A stretch of 64,000 nt of DNA from Taudactylus pleione (Eukaryota > Chordata > Amphibia > Anura > Myobatrachidae): the NCBI GenBank assembly GCA_031769625.1, contig JAUIMM010000126.1:3620001-3684000 (forward strand), read 5' to 3'. The position numbers and the translations under genes were made by a program. A model generated the notes under the pieces. The model was given only the letters and a program-made list of their open reading frames with translations, was not told where the DNA came from and made no database searches. Of the stretch, positions 21,211 to 32,097 are shown piece after piece. The first letter of the stretch is position 1; every line of letters starts with the position of its first letter.

Positions 21211-22454
21211 CATATACAAAAAACAGAGTTGCAGATGCACTATGCGATCATTACTGTATACATATAAATTTATAATATAGAATTTCAGAGGTAGTTTGCA
21301 TATCAATGGCCACTGATACGGGCCTGCCCACCAGCGTCAAGGTCACCTCATTGAGCAGGTCCCTAACACTCTGGGGTTCACATCTGGGATGCAGAGCACC
21401 CCAAAAGTCAGCTCAGCCAAAGACCTCCCCAGGGCATCACTCCAAAAAAAATGGTGACAGTGAAGTGTTAAAGTATCAGGTGTGTAAAGTAATTAACAAG
21501 TGTTATAATAATGATAGGGGTAGAATGTGTGTGAAAAAATACATAAATAATAAACAAACATGAAGGTGATATACAAAGTGACTATATGTATTAAATGGTG
21601 ATGCCCTGGAGAGGTCCAGCCAAAACAGCTCATAGGGCCCCACACCCAAACGCTCACCCCAAATAAACTGATACTAACAATATAAATCGGACTTATTTGT
21701 AATTATGCCTGTTGCCTTGTGCAGTCAAATGCTAGGTCCCTGCTTAAAAACATATGAGGGGGTGGGGGGAGGGGTGCAAATCTAGACTGGAGCAATCTCA
21801 GGCTTCAGATGTGTGTATAAATACACAATATGGGGTATAAGGAGGGGCTCTAGACTGCACACCCTAATAGTAATGAAAGGTGCTATCATGCTGAGATTTC
21901 AAAGTGGCATATACAAAAAACAGAGTTGCAGATGCACTATGCGATCATTACTGTATACATATAAATTTATAATATAGAATTTCAGAGGTAGTTTGCATAT
22001 CAATGGCCACTGATACGGGCCTGCCCACCAGCGTCAAGGTCACCTCATTGAGCAGGTCCCTAACACTCTGGGGTTCACATCTGGGATGCAGAGCACCCCA
22101 AAAATCAGCTCAGCTCACTCGAAAAAAAGGGTGACAGTGAAGTGTTAAAGTATCAGGTGTGTAAAGTAATTAACAAGTGTTATAATAATGATAGGGGTAG
22201 AATGTGTGTGAAAAAATACATAAATAATAAACAAACATGAAGGTGATATATCACCTTGACACTGGTGGGCAGGCCCGTATCAGTGGCCATTGATAAGCAA
22301 ACTACCTCTGAAATTCTATATTATAAATTTATATGCATACAGTAATGATCGCATAGTGCATCTGCAACTCTGTTTTTTGTATATGCCACTTTGAAATCTC
22401 AGCATGATAGCACCTTTCATTACTATTAGGGTGTGCAGTCTAGAGCCCCTCCTT
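21211..22454. mobile_element. Non-coding retroelement foldback with 15-bp target duplication
   Basis: The 15-mer AAAAATAGTTAGTAG flanks it exactly (21196-21210 and 22455-22469). Internally a segment starting CATATACAAAAAACAGAG is present at 21211-21590 and again directly at 21907-22245. The final 22246-22454 is the reverse complement of about 21840-22045. The layout is therefore partial LTR-like copy, unique middle, second copy, inverted piece, as in Penelope-like insertions. No coding sequence. A diverged relative of the repeated part lies at 29285-29490. Confidence 0.7.
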
Positions 22455-22486
22455 AAAAATAGTTAGTAGCCACTTTCCCTGGGATG

Positions 22487-24398
22487 GTCCTTGGATGGTT
22501 GGACCATGTAGATCAGGTATGTAAAATTTCTAGGTGTCCTTCCGTGGTTATTGAGTAACTATTATGATAGATATAAGTTCAATGGTCTATTGAATTTGTT
22601 GCAGCGGCGTCCCGCTGATACTGATAGGTGATTAGTCCATGTGACGATCAGTGTGGTGCAGGACAGGTGTATTACTGGTGGGTTAGAGTGAACTGGTACA
22701 GTGCTATAGCGGGGTCTCCAGACTGTGTTACCTAGCCAGACCACCTGGCATTCGAGTCTGTCTTATAGAGGGACGTCCCCGGAGTATGGTGGTCATGGGG
22801 GTGCTACTGTCTGGGGAGTGGGAGTCACTGGTTCAGGCTTGGAGAGAGCCTGTTACCGGGTGCCCCTGCCACTACGGAGACTTACCTGATAGTCTTTGCG
22901 CTGTCTGTCACTCCGTACCAGGGTCCTGTCACACTGCTGGCTGCGGCGTCTTCTTCCTCTGTCTGCTTCCTGGTTGTTCCGGTCACGTGACTGCTGTAGA
23001 GCTAACGCTCGTTTGTGCCGTAGTCTCTCTTGTTGGTGGGGTAAAAGTGAAATAATGGTAATCTGTCCCAAAGCGGTACAGCTTAATTATCCTTCCTCTG
23101 GGGTTGTGGATATTATGTGCTGTTTAGATGGGTTTATATAAGTCCTTCTCCATCCGTCCACCCACTAGCCTCATTGGGTGTCCAGAATTAATTGATTAAT
23201 TGATTAATTTGGTCCTATAGTATGCTGTGCTCTGATCTTGCAGTGGCCATTTTCTTGAAGTTTATGTATGTAATTAGTTGGCACGCATATGAAGGGTTAA
23301 TCGGCCATGTTGGGTTGGCTTAAATGGATCTTAAAGGTGAAGGTACATATACAGAATGTGGCATTACAATGTAATAAATTCTCATAAAACAAAGGTGATG
23401 TAATACACTCTGTATTACTTTGCCGATTACTTAATGATTAGTAGGTGTGATTAACCTTATACATTCTGTATTGCTGACATGTTCAGTCGATTATTGAATG
23501 ATCAGTAGGTGTGATTAACCTTATACAGATATTGGTATTGGATTACTTGTGTTGTCTGAAATTTATGTAAATGTCCTTAATTTATTTATGTTCAGCCTCC
23601 CTATTTGCCGATGGGGTTAGGTGCTAGTGTGTATCTCTATGTAAACCAGTGGCTTTAAATGATATTATCAGTCTTGACTAATAGAATGATTATGGAATTA
23701 CAAAGTTTAAAATGTACTAGTTAAAAATAGTGATAGTCTAATTGTGGCAGATGATTGACCTAATTTCATTGTCTAGATTCAGTCCTTTTGGAGCCAATGT
23801 TTCTAGTTGGATCATACATACTTCTTTGTTAATGAGATGAATGTAATCTCCTCTCCATCTTCTTTTTACTTCTTTTATGCCAATGAATTTCAAATTTACT
23901 GGATTGCAATCGTGATGATCTTTGTTGTGAGATAATAGCGGATGATCTTCAGTACCCCTTTGGATATTACGTATATGCTCACAAATTCTGGTTTTTAAGG
24001 GTCGAATGGTTGTATATCTTGGACAAGGGCATGTTAGTGCACATATCACGCCTATGGAGTTGCAAGTGATTCCGTCTTTTATTTTGAAAATTACGTTATT
24101 GGTAGGAGACGTGATCTGTGTAGTGGGGTCTGGCAAGGTAACACAGTCCGGAGACCCCGCTATAGAACTGTGCCAGTTCACTCTAACCCACCAGTAATAC
24201 ACTTGTCCTGCACCACACTGATCGTCACATGGACTAATCACCTATCAGTATCAGCGGGACGCCGCTGCAACAAATTCAATAGACCTTTGAACTTATATCT
24301 GTCATAATAGTTACTCAATAACCCCAGAAGGACACCTAGACATTTTAGATACCTGATCTACTTGGTCCAACCATCCAAGGACCAACCCAGGGAAAGTG
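22487..24398. repeat. Inverted repeat arms of the Penelope-like insertion
   Basis: The arm 22487-22750 and the arm 24120-24398 are reverse complements with high identity, including CAGCGGCGTCCCGCTGATAC / GTATCAGCGGGACGCCGCTG and ATAGCGGGGTCTCC / GGAGACCCCGCTAT. The 1.4-kb interior holds the endonuclease remnant. A roughly 65-bp tandem duplication (GTAGGTGTGATTAACCTTAT at about 23443 and 23504) lies between them. Confidence 0.85.
23738..24101 (-). pseudogene. Penelope-like GIY-YIG endonuclease remnant
   Basis: The minus strand encodes GVICALTCPCPRY, corresponding to the GIY start of the nuclease domain (family ..VYLLTCPCG..YVG). It continues TIRPLKTRICEHIRNIQRG, with the conserved arginine and histidine-rich helix. 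The family C-terminus follows: LKFIGIKEVKRRWRGD and LETLAPKGLNLDNEI. The YVG part appears deleted. The reverse transcriptase that should precede it is missing, because the reading runs into the inverted terminal arm above 24110. Such enzymes nick target DNA for insertion; this copy is not functional. Confidence 0.85.
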
Positions 24399-25042
24399 GC
24401 CACCAACTATAGCCACTGCTGCCAATTATACCGCAATCAGTGTATTGTTCATATTGTTCTTTATTCTTTTTTCATGTATATGTCTATATTGGTTCATGTT
24501 TTATGATTACAGGAGATATTGATGGCAATTTAGATCTGAGCTATCTCCTATTATTTATACATAACATAATTTTTTTTGCATTTTTTGTACATTTGTACAT
24601 TTTTTGTATTGTTTACTCATGATGGCATAAGTAAAGATTTGACCATTACTATCCTCTCTTTTCTGGTGTATATTTTGACCTTTCTATGTATGTGTAACAG
24701 TGTTCTGTCCCATATAGATAGTGGTAAGCCACACACCAGACACACACCATTCACCAAGGGAGAGCACTGTAAATGGCCCCCATTTTTTCCATTTATCGGA
24801 GAGGACAGGCAACCTCTCTTCTTTTACCAGCAGCACACCCAAACAACCTCAAACTTGTAACCACGTCCAGTGCGCAAGGTACTCAATATATTATCCATTA
24901 CTAAAAATAGACCAGCCGAAGATGGTGAACATTAAGTCACCCCCTTGGCGGTAACAGCTGAGACTCCATTCCCCTGACAGCCCTTTGTGACTCACCATCT
25001 CCGGCCGGCAGCGGCAGTGACTTTTTTTTTTCAACAAACTTT

Positions 25043-25591
25043 GGCCCTCATTCAGAGCCATACGCTCTGAGCAGAGCGCACGCTCTGAATGAGGGCCGCC
25101 CTCCTAAAAAATGGAGCATCCTCCTGGACGCTCGTATAGCTGTGGGTCACCACCCACAGCCTATACGAGCGTGCAGTTTGATGGGCGCGATGGTCTTGAC
25201 CATCGCGACCATCGAAACTGCGAGCCGGAGCCTGCGGTTGAGGTTTTCAACCGCAAGCTCCGGAGTGATTTTGGCTCTATCAGAGCCAAAATCACTCCCA
25301 CTGACATCACTAGTGATGTCAGTGGGCCGGCTTCTGACAGTAGGCGTTCCCGTGGGAACGCCCCCATCAGGGAGGCACGGCCCCGGCATGCCCACCAAAG
25401 GGGGCGTGCTGTCAATCAACATCGACAGCACGCCCCCTTTGATCAGACACAACGAGCGAAGGACTTTCCTTCGCTCGTCGCGTCTGGCGCATGCGCACGA
25501 CGGAGCTCCCTCCGTCGTGCGCATGCTCAGTGCAGAACATCGACCCACTTGCGAGCGGACAGCCGCTCGCGAGTGGGTCTGAATCAGGGCC
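25043..25591. mobile_element. Chain-of-hairpins miniature element, copy 2
   Basis: The ends GGCCCTCATTCAGAG and CTGAATCAGGGCC are inverted repeats, with TTT on both sides. Successive palindromes are ATACGCTCTGAGCAGAGCG.., TAGCTGTGGGT/ACCCACAGCCTA, GCGATGGTC/GACCATCGC, GCGGTTGAG/CAACCGC, TTTTGGCTC/GAGCCAAAA, a 28-base palindrome centred on ACTAGT (about 25297-25324), GGCGTTCCC/GGGAACGCC, GTGCTGTCAAT/ATCGACAGCAC, AGCGAAGGAC/CCTTCGCT, and GCGCACGACGGAG/CTCCGTCGTGCGC. The order matches copies 1 and 3. Plus- and minus-strand frames both stay open here because the palindromes lack stops, not because they code. Confidence 0.8.
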
Positions 25592-25935
25592 TTTATTTAC
25601 AAACAGCCCAACAGACGCAGCTCAAGTCCTGCTTCTACAGTGAGGAGAAGCAGATACCGGCAGCTACAGGAGGCGGTATCAGCGCTGGAGAAGACACCCG
25701 ACGGTAAGTGACATCTCCTCTTAGTAATACCTGGGACACATAGCGCTGCCATAGGTGTCTATGGCAGCGCTTAGTGCCCCAGGTGCAGTGCGATATTGTA
25801 GACTGCACTTAGCGCTGGCAGGCTGCAGGCAGAGAAAATACCTTTAGTACATACTGAGAAGCGGTATGTACAGGGATTTTCTCTGCCTTTAGCATTTTTC
25901 CCACTTTTTTCCCCTTAGTAAATAGACCCCTAGAT

Positions 25936-26945
25936 TTCTTAGGAATTACATTAATGGCATATGGCATTTTAGGTCCAGTTAAGACAAGGACAGAGATAAA
26001 GAGTTTACGATTTATCTTTTAGTTGTAATTTATGTGAAGTAAAGTAGAACCACTTGGAAATGAAGCATACGAGACTTGATGAATAACTGGCTCTTGTATG
26101 GTTAATACACATAAATAAATTATGGGAACACACTGAAGCCATTAAAATGTTGCTATTGTTCTATTTGGCTGCATCCCTAATTTTATGACTGCTTTAACAT
26201 TTTTGGTAAGCATCCAGTGTCCCAGCTGCCAGAACTGGTGCTCCCCAGAATGCAATGTATTTCCCACATCATTTAGTTTGTTATGTAAACAGGATTCTTT
26301 CAGTCGCTCAGATTAATTATCGTGATGTAGAAGCATTTGTAAAAGGTGTAAGGACAGTGTGCTTAAAGGTGATTCTGAATAATTTGCATCTATGTAACTG
26401 TCTCATCTGTGCTAAATTAGGCTTTATATCTAATTAGATTGACAGACGAAATACAAAATACAACAAATTCAGCTTTTAAGTAACTTCCTATATGAAGTAT
26501 TGCTCCACAAAAAATAGAACATGCTTCCTATATAGTGGCCAGGTGAATAGTGGTGAGTTTAGACCTGGCAAAGTACCGTTATAGTGAGCAGCAATAAGTG
26601 GTGCTTTTAAGGATGAAGTCCTTTCATGTTGCACTTTTATGTGACAATACAGCCATGCAAATCAGAGACATCTTCTGCAGGATGACCCATATACATTTTA
26701 TCTCTGATAGCCCAATGAGTATAAGATTATATAAACATGTAGGTGCAGTAATGATTATGCTATTTTATAAAGATGTAATGTTATTGTTGGGCCCTCTATA
26801 GCAGAAAACTGCACTATTCCATATACAACATGAAATAATCAGTAGATAACCTACCCGAAAACACTTTCTCTGTATCGCTATTCCTCTACTGTTCCTCATG
26901 CTTTATAATTAGTCTTCCCTGATGAAATTGTCACTTCAAGGCACA
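25936..26945. other. Unassigned AT-rich DNA
   Basis: Frames are short. I see no repeat family or gene. Confidence 0.4.
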
Positions 26946-27804
26946 GGCCCGTATTCAATTAGTGGCGAAAAGTCGGAAAAGTTTCGCTTGACCGACTTTT
27001 CGCCTATTTCAGAGACGGAAACTTTATGCGCGCGTCCATGCTTTTCTCCATATTCAATTCCTGAATAGGCGAAACCGGAAACCGGCAAATGCGGAACAAG
27101 CGGAAAGTACTATCAGAAATGGGAAAATCAGTCTGTACCCCCAAAAAAGATGGACTAACATAGGGAAACAATGTAGATTTGTACTAATAACCCTAATAAA
27201 AGTGTTTGGGGTACTTAAGTAGTTTAAATTGCTTCTTATTAGTGTATTTGCAAAAGTTGTGAAGAATGGCATAAAGCAATATATTTGGGTGAAAATAAGT
27301 AGTCCAGTCATATTTGGGGTACTTGAAAATGGGTACTAGCATATTTTTATGTCTGTAAAATCAACTTTTAAAAAACGTGAAAAACCACCCACAAACATGC
27401 ACCTGCAATCTCAAAAACACTTGGCCCCTCCTTACAGCACCCCAAGAAGTCTATTTCGCTAGTTTTTATAGTGTCCCCCCACTTTTTACTTTTTTGCCCA
27501 CAGAACGAAAATACTTTTTTGGTGTGTTCTGAGGCAATTATTTTGTTGATTTGTTCTTTGGGGGACTGTCCTAAGGCTTCTGAGTCATTTCCCCATGTTT
27601 GCACCCTAAAATAACGATTTTGCACTTTTTTTCACCTGCTATTCATAGGAGATACTTTTCCGCCTATTACAATGCATTGACTTTCCGCTTAGGCGAAATC
27701 GTCCCGGAATTGAATATGGAGATACTTTGAAAACAGGCGAAAAGTCAGAATCCGCGGAAGTTTTTCTCCAAACGGCACTTTTCGCCTCTAATTGAATCCG
27801 GCCC
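26946..27804. mobile_element. 860-bp non-coding element, copy A
   Basis: The ends GGCCCGTATTCAATTAGTGG and CTCTAATTGAATCCGGCCC are inverted repeats, followed by GCGAAAAGT-type subterminal words in both orientations. The interior of about 550 bases includes ACCCTAATAAAAGTGTTTGG and CACCTGCAATCTCAAAAAC. It is shared with copy B at 38464-39954. No frame is conserved between copies. Confidence 0.7.
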
Positions 27805-27905
27805 TAAGTCGCTAGAACACATGTGGAATGTTGTTTCAGAAAGTCTTTGCTGGATGAAACACAACCAGATAGGGGAGACTAAACATTACTATACTTACTT
27901 ATACT

Positions 27906-28884
27906 CAGGGGCGTATCTATAATGGGTGCAGGGTGTGCGGGGAACACGGGCCCCTGGGTCGAGGGGGGGCCCGCACCGCACACCCTGCACCCATAATATT
28001 ACTTACCTCTCCGGAGTCCCACGTCGACACGGAGGTCCGGCGCTGTAAAACGACAGGAAAATGGCCGCGGCGGCCATTTTCCCATCATTTGCACATGCAC
28101 AGTACAGGGAAAATGGCCACCACGGCTATTTTCCAGGTGACCTGTGCATTCATTATAGACTGTGGGCACACTCTAGTGCCCAGAGTCTATCACTCCAGCG
28201 CTGGCCGCGCACACTCAGGCCCTGATTCAGAGCCGGACGCTCTGACAGAGCGCTCACTCTGAATCAGGACCGTCCCACTGAATTTTAGAGCGGCCTCCTG
28301 GCAGCTTGCATAGCTGTGGGTGACCACCCACAGCTATAGCGAGCAGCCAAAAAGAAGGTCGCGATGGTGAAGACCATCGCGACCATCGGGCTTGCGACGA
28401 GACCCTTGTGGTAGGGTCTCGTCTGCCGCAAACGAGATCGGGCTTGCGACGAGACCCTTGTGGTAGGGTCTCGTCTGCCGCTCTATCAGAGCCGAGAGCA
28501 CTCCCACTGACATCACTTGTTATGTCAGTGGGGCTGGCCCCAGACATAGGTGTTCCCATGGGAACGCCTCCATCTAGCCAGCCACGCCCCCGGCACGCCC
28601 ACCAAAGGGGGCGTGCTGTCACTCACCTTCGACAGCACGCCCCTTTGTAGCGAGACCCATAGCGACGGATTGGCCGTCGCTATCCGGGTCTCGCGCGTGC
28701 GCACGACGGAGCCAGCTCCCTCGTGCGCATGCGCACTGGGCCAACATCGACCCGCTTGCGAGCGCTCAGTGCTCGCGAGCGGGTCTGAATCAGGCCCTCA
28801 GTGCGCTGCCGGCCTCTGGGTGGAGAGGAGGGGGCCTGTGTCGTAGACTGCACACGGGCCCCCTCCTCTCTAGAAACGCCCCTG
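27906..28884. mobile_element. hAT-type non-autonomous element, 979 bp
   Basis: The ends CAGGGGCG and CGCCCCTG are inverted repeats. The 8-bp flanks CTTATACT (27898-27905) and TTTATACT (28885-28892) differ at one base, fitting an aged hAT duplication. The subterminal GGGTGCAGGGTGTGCGG pairs with CCGCACACCCTGCACCC. It carries the hairpin-chain element 28219-28797, so it is older than that insertion. Related elements are at 43963-44350. Confidence 0.85.
28219..28797. mobile_element. Chain-of-hairpins miniature element, copy 3
   Basis: The ends GGCCCTGATTCAGAG and CTGAATCAGGCCC are flanked by TCA on both sides, a TNA-type duplication fitting Harbinger. It has the same series of palindromes as copies 1 and 2: AGCTGTGGGTG/CACCCACAGCT, GCGATGGTGA/..ACCATCGC, a duplicated CGACGAGACCCTTGTGG block, the CACTGACATCACT..-type palindrome (here with ACTTGT at its centre), GTGTTCCCATGGGAACGC, CGTGCTGTCA/..GACAGCACG, TAGCGACGG/CCGTCGCTA and GCGCACGACGGAGC/..CTCGTGCGC. 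Confidence 0.8.
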
Positions 28885-28892
28885 TTTATACT

Positions 28893-30379
28893 TCTTATGC
28901 TTTATTTTCACCTACATATGACCCATATACAGTTAGGGTGAAGGATATTAAACAATATGGGCTGTCTAAATAAGGGTTTGAAATTTTGAGATTGATTCTG
29001 AGGTGGACGGAGAAGCGCTCGCAACTGTATCTATTGAAAATTATGCTACAAAGCTCTTCCTTTGTGTAAAATCACGTGTCTGAATGTGTAACGTCTGAGA
29101 CACCCACTTTCAGCGTCGATACACACAGAAATACCACTTGGTGCATCATTAGGCTCCACCAATGGTTTCAGCATGAAAACTTGCACCAGAAACAACAAAA
29201 AGTAATCCCCCAGCACTCAGAATGAAATCAGCAATAAGATTTGAAAAACTACATGGTGGTAGATAATTCAGAGATCTCAGTTGCATATATTTGCAAAGAT
29301 ATGGCTAAGCCTCCGGGCCGCGTCACGGCGTCTCTGATACCGGCGGTCCCTATCACTTGGTCAGAATCTGGGGTGCAGAACCCCAAAAAAGCCGGCGATA
29401 GCCAGCCACCCCAGCGAAGCACACCAGTGAGAGACTACAGTGTTAGTATAGGATTAAAGGTAAAACTATGTGTTAATAAGTGAAGGTGTAATTAAAAAGC
29501 TAGTTCCACTACTTCTACTGCATATGGGTGTATAAAGCAGTATACATTAAAATGCTAAACATACAATAAAAATTACAGAGAATTTCAATTGCCATATTGA
29601 ATTTAGGCAGGAGTATCTATCGCTCATCTTGCAATGGGTGTTTATCATGAACCTTCCCTCCCTCACCAAACTGTCCCATGGCAAATTCTAATGTGTTTCC
29701 ATGTTCAGAGAATCTTGTGCATGAAGTGATCATTTGACAAATAATTTGCTTTGCAGAAAGTACTACAAAGTACAAACACATTATACACCACAGGACCATG
29801 TATATAAATCTAGTAAATAAAACAATGAAAACAAACAGTGTCCTGGTTTGTGCTTAGCATGAATACTCAAGGATGCTTGTTTAAATGTATTACAGGTGGT
29901 ATACATTAATGGCTTGTTTTGTGTCATTCCTGTTTGAAGTCTGTATTATACTATTTTTAAGTGAAAACTTTTCATTTAATATTTTTGTACATACACATAC
30001 TACATAGCATACACACATGAACATATATAAACTGTCTTGAGAAATAGTAACTACATAGGGGTAAAACAAATATGTACTGTATGTGTGTTAATATAGCAGT
30101 CTGGAAACTACATTTTGCCCAAAATAAATGTAGAGTGTCCAACAGTTACAAATTTTTTCCTCAATGTCTGCTCATCATGACTTGTTGTCATGTTCGTAAG
30201 CAGTTGTGGGGTATATATGTGAAAAAACAGGTGTAGCATCAGCACGTCTGCAGGCAGTCTGCACAATGAAGTGTATCTCCTCCTGAGAGTGTGTATTTAC
30301 GTCCGTGTATGTAGCTAATACCTCATCAACTGAGCAGCCTCTGTCTGCGCTGCTGGGATTCCACTGCTGCCTTTAAATA
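28893..30379. other. Unassigned DNA with a Penelope-terminal-like patch
   Basis: At 29285-29490 the wording (GGGGTGCAGAACCCCAAAA, GTGTTAGTATAGG.TTAAAG) parallels the non-coding repeat at 21300-21500, so it is probably a diverged piece of the same retroelement terminus. The rest (29500-30380) is AT-rich with no gene seen. Confidence 0.4.
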
Positions 30380-31020
30380 TGCTGGTTATTTTTATCCTCC
30401 TACGTAGGGTATTCGAAGACCGCCCTAATGACAGCAGCCAAACAATGTTTCTCTTTAGCCGGGAGGGGAAGTGGAAAGTGCCCAGTCACATGGACCTCAA
30501 ATCAATGAAGAAGAAATAAAAAATGGAAAATATTTTTTCACTTTTTTTTTTTCGTGTCGTAGCAGACTGCTGTCCAGCTCAACGATGCAGTATTAGAACA
30601 TGACGGAGGAGGGAGGAAGGGTGGGAAGCAGCCTGACAGCAGTCAGGACTTAGAAAAGAAAGTAAACACATGATTCTGGCAAATCAGCAGCAGCACATTG
30701 AGCATTGAGGAAATGAGAGGCTTGTACAGACCATCAGCCCATGAGAGGCGAGGTGATGTCAGACTGCTCTCCAGTATTAGCAACCCTTAAAAGCTGCTCA
30801 TCTCCCAGGGAAGCGGGGTCCAGCTTTAGCTGTTTTGCATTAGCTGAGATGGGAAAACAGATGAAATTTGTGCTCCGAAATTTAATGTAACAGTTTTTAT
30901 GCTAGGCCCAGGCACGTGTGAAAATGGCACCTTTCAGCCCATGTGCCTGAAAGGAATCACAGGCTTTATAAGCTTTTCGTTTTTATCTAACAGCTGTGCT
31001 CATATTGTGACTAATTAATG
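30380..31020. other. Non-repetitive stretch, candidate conserved non-coding DNA
   Basis: This stretch lacks inverted ends, duplications or tandem structure and is free of long frames. It contains spaced regulatory-type words: CAGCTG (about 30993), ACTAATTAATG (homeodomain-type, about 31010), CATTAGCTGAGATG and AGGCACGTG. This style is usual for vertebrate conserved non-coding elements, but conservation cannot be seen from one sequence. Confidence 0.25.
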
Positions 31021-31042
31021 TTGACAAATTTTAAAGACAATT

Positions 31043-31277
31043 GGGGCCATATGTAATAGGGTGAGAGTTTAGAAAATGTGAGAGTTTTCTCACACTTTTT
31101 AAACTCGGCCAATGTAATAGAGTCTGAGAACAAAGCAACACAGCAAACTCGCATGTTTTTCAGACTCAAAAAATTCTCACAATTTAAAATCTCATTCAGA
31201 TGTTTTCCCATTTTGAAGATGAAACTCAACCAATGTGACAGTTTACTGCTAAACTCTCACCCTATTACATTTGTCCC
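31043..31277. mobile_element. Miniature element with GTAATAGGGTGAGAGTT ends
   Basis: The left end GGGGCCATATGTAATAGGGT and the right end CCCTATTACATTTGTCCC are imperfect inverted repeats, continued by GAGAGTTTAG / CTAAACTCTC. The 235-bp interior is non-coding. The target duplication is unclear. Confidence 0.65.
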
Positions 31278-32097
31278 ATAAAGGTTTATAAAAGTTAAAC
31301 ATAAATGTTTCATATGAAATCAGAAATATCTTAAAGCATGTTATCCAGACACAAGCCTAATAATCTTACCATAAGACAGCATTAAACAAAGACATCTACA
31401 TCGCAAAAGAGGGGAATAATGTAAAAAGAGCTTTATATATGGAGCCAATATATATTAAACAAATATTAAAAAAGCCGAATGACCAATAACAATGCCCAAA
31501 TATCGCTTTACAAAAACAATTAAAATAGGTAGAACATCATTGCTCTGCAAGACATACTGTACTACCATGGGATCCAGGTCCGGCTTGTTGCACTTCTCAC
31601 CACAGGACCAGCAATGAACATATCTGCATTGTTGCTCCATGAAAACAAATCTATCTTAGTATATATGTAATACCCCGACAGGTGTATTATAAGTGTAATG
31701 TGAGGTTTTCTGATCTTACCAAATTGAAATGGTTTGTTTGATTCCTCTTTGTTCAGAGAGGTAAGGAGAGTTATCCACATACAAATGAAATTATTAATTT
31801 TGCAAGAACACTGGAACTTAGGCTTCCAGGATGAATATATGGTTCCACACATCCTTCACTACTATGAAAACACAGTAACACTTTACAACATAACAGTTTA
31901 TTGTACAGGAACACTGTATCTGGTGCTATTGGAATTCAAATGTTAGTATCCCACAAAGACAGCTGTTACAGTGACATACAGTATTACCTATTCTGATACT
32001 GTAACATTTTACGTAAACAATTTGCAACATTTTATTCTGCTTTGCACCATCTATTCCTCGGTGTAACAGTAATTAGTCTAAACTCAATACACTATGA
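31278..32097. other. Unassigned AT-rich DNA
   Basis: Short frames on both strands (for example 31562-31852 minus) show no domain. Nothing else seen. Confidence 0.4.

Larger units (their letters stand above)
21204..24897 (-). mobile_element. Penelope-like insertion with 13-bp target duplication
   Basis: The 13-mer TTACTAAAAATAG occurs directly at 21191-21203 and 24898-24910. With the later insertion 21211-22454 removed, the inserted DNA starts ..AGTAGCCACTTTCCCTGGG. An inverted copy of its first 260 or so bases reappears at about 24125-24398. The enclosed minus-strand DNA encodes a decayed GIY-YIG endonuclease (23738-24101). A long, variable target duplication and a partial inverted terminal copy are known traits of Penelope-like elements. 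Confidence 0.65.
21130..25930. mobile_element. Outer element split by two retroelements and a miniature element
   Basis: The left terminus GGGGTCTGTTTATCG (21130) and right terminus TTAGTAAATAGACCCC (25930) are imperfect inverted repeats, flanked by TA. Between them the outer sequence is interrupted at 21204-24897 by a Penelope-like insertion, which itself contains 21211-22454, and at 25043-25591 by a hairpin-chain element. The outer interior from 25600 is itself a row of palindromes: AGCGCTGCCATAG / CTATGGCAGCGCT, and GCAGAGAAAATAC / GGGATTTTCTCTGC. Confidence 0.55.

Noticed and set aside
24102..24241. N-terminal part of the frame containing the GIY-YIG remnant
   Set aside because: These codons lie in the inverted non-coding arm that also occurs at 22487-22750, so they are not part of the endonuclease.
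25111..25707. 198-codon plus-strand and 133-codon minus-strand frames
   Set aside because: Both are produced by stop-poor palindromes of a miniature element. They differ between the three copies and have no domain.
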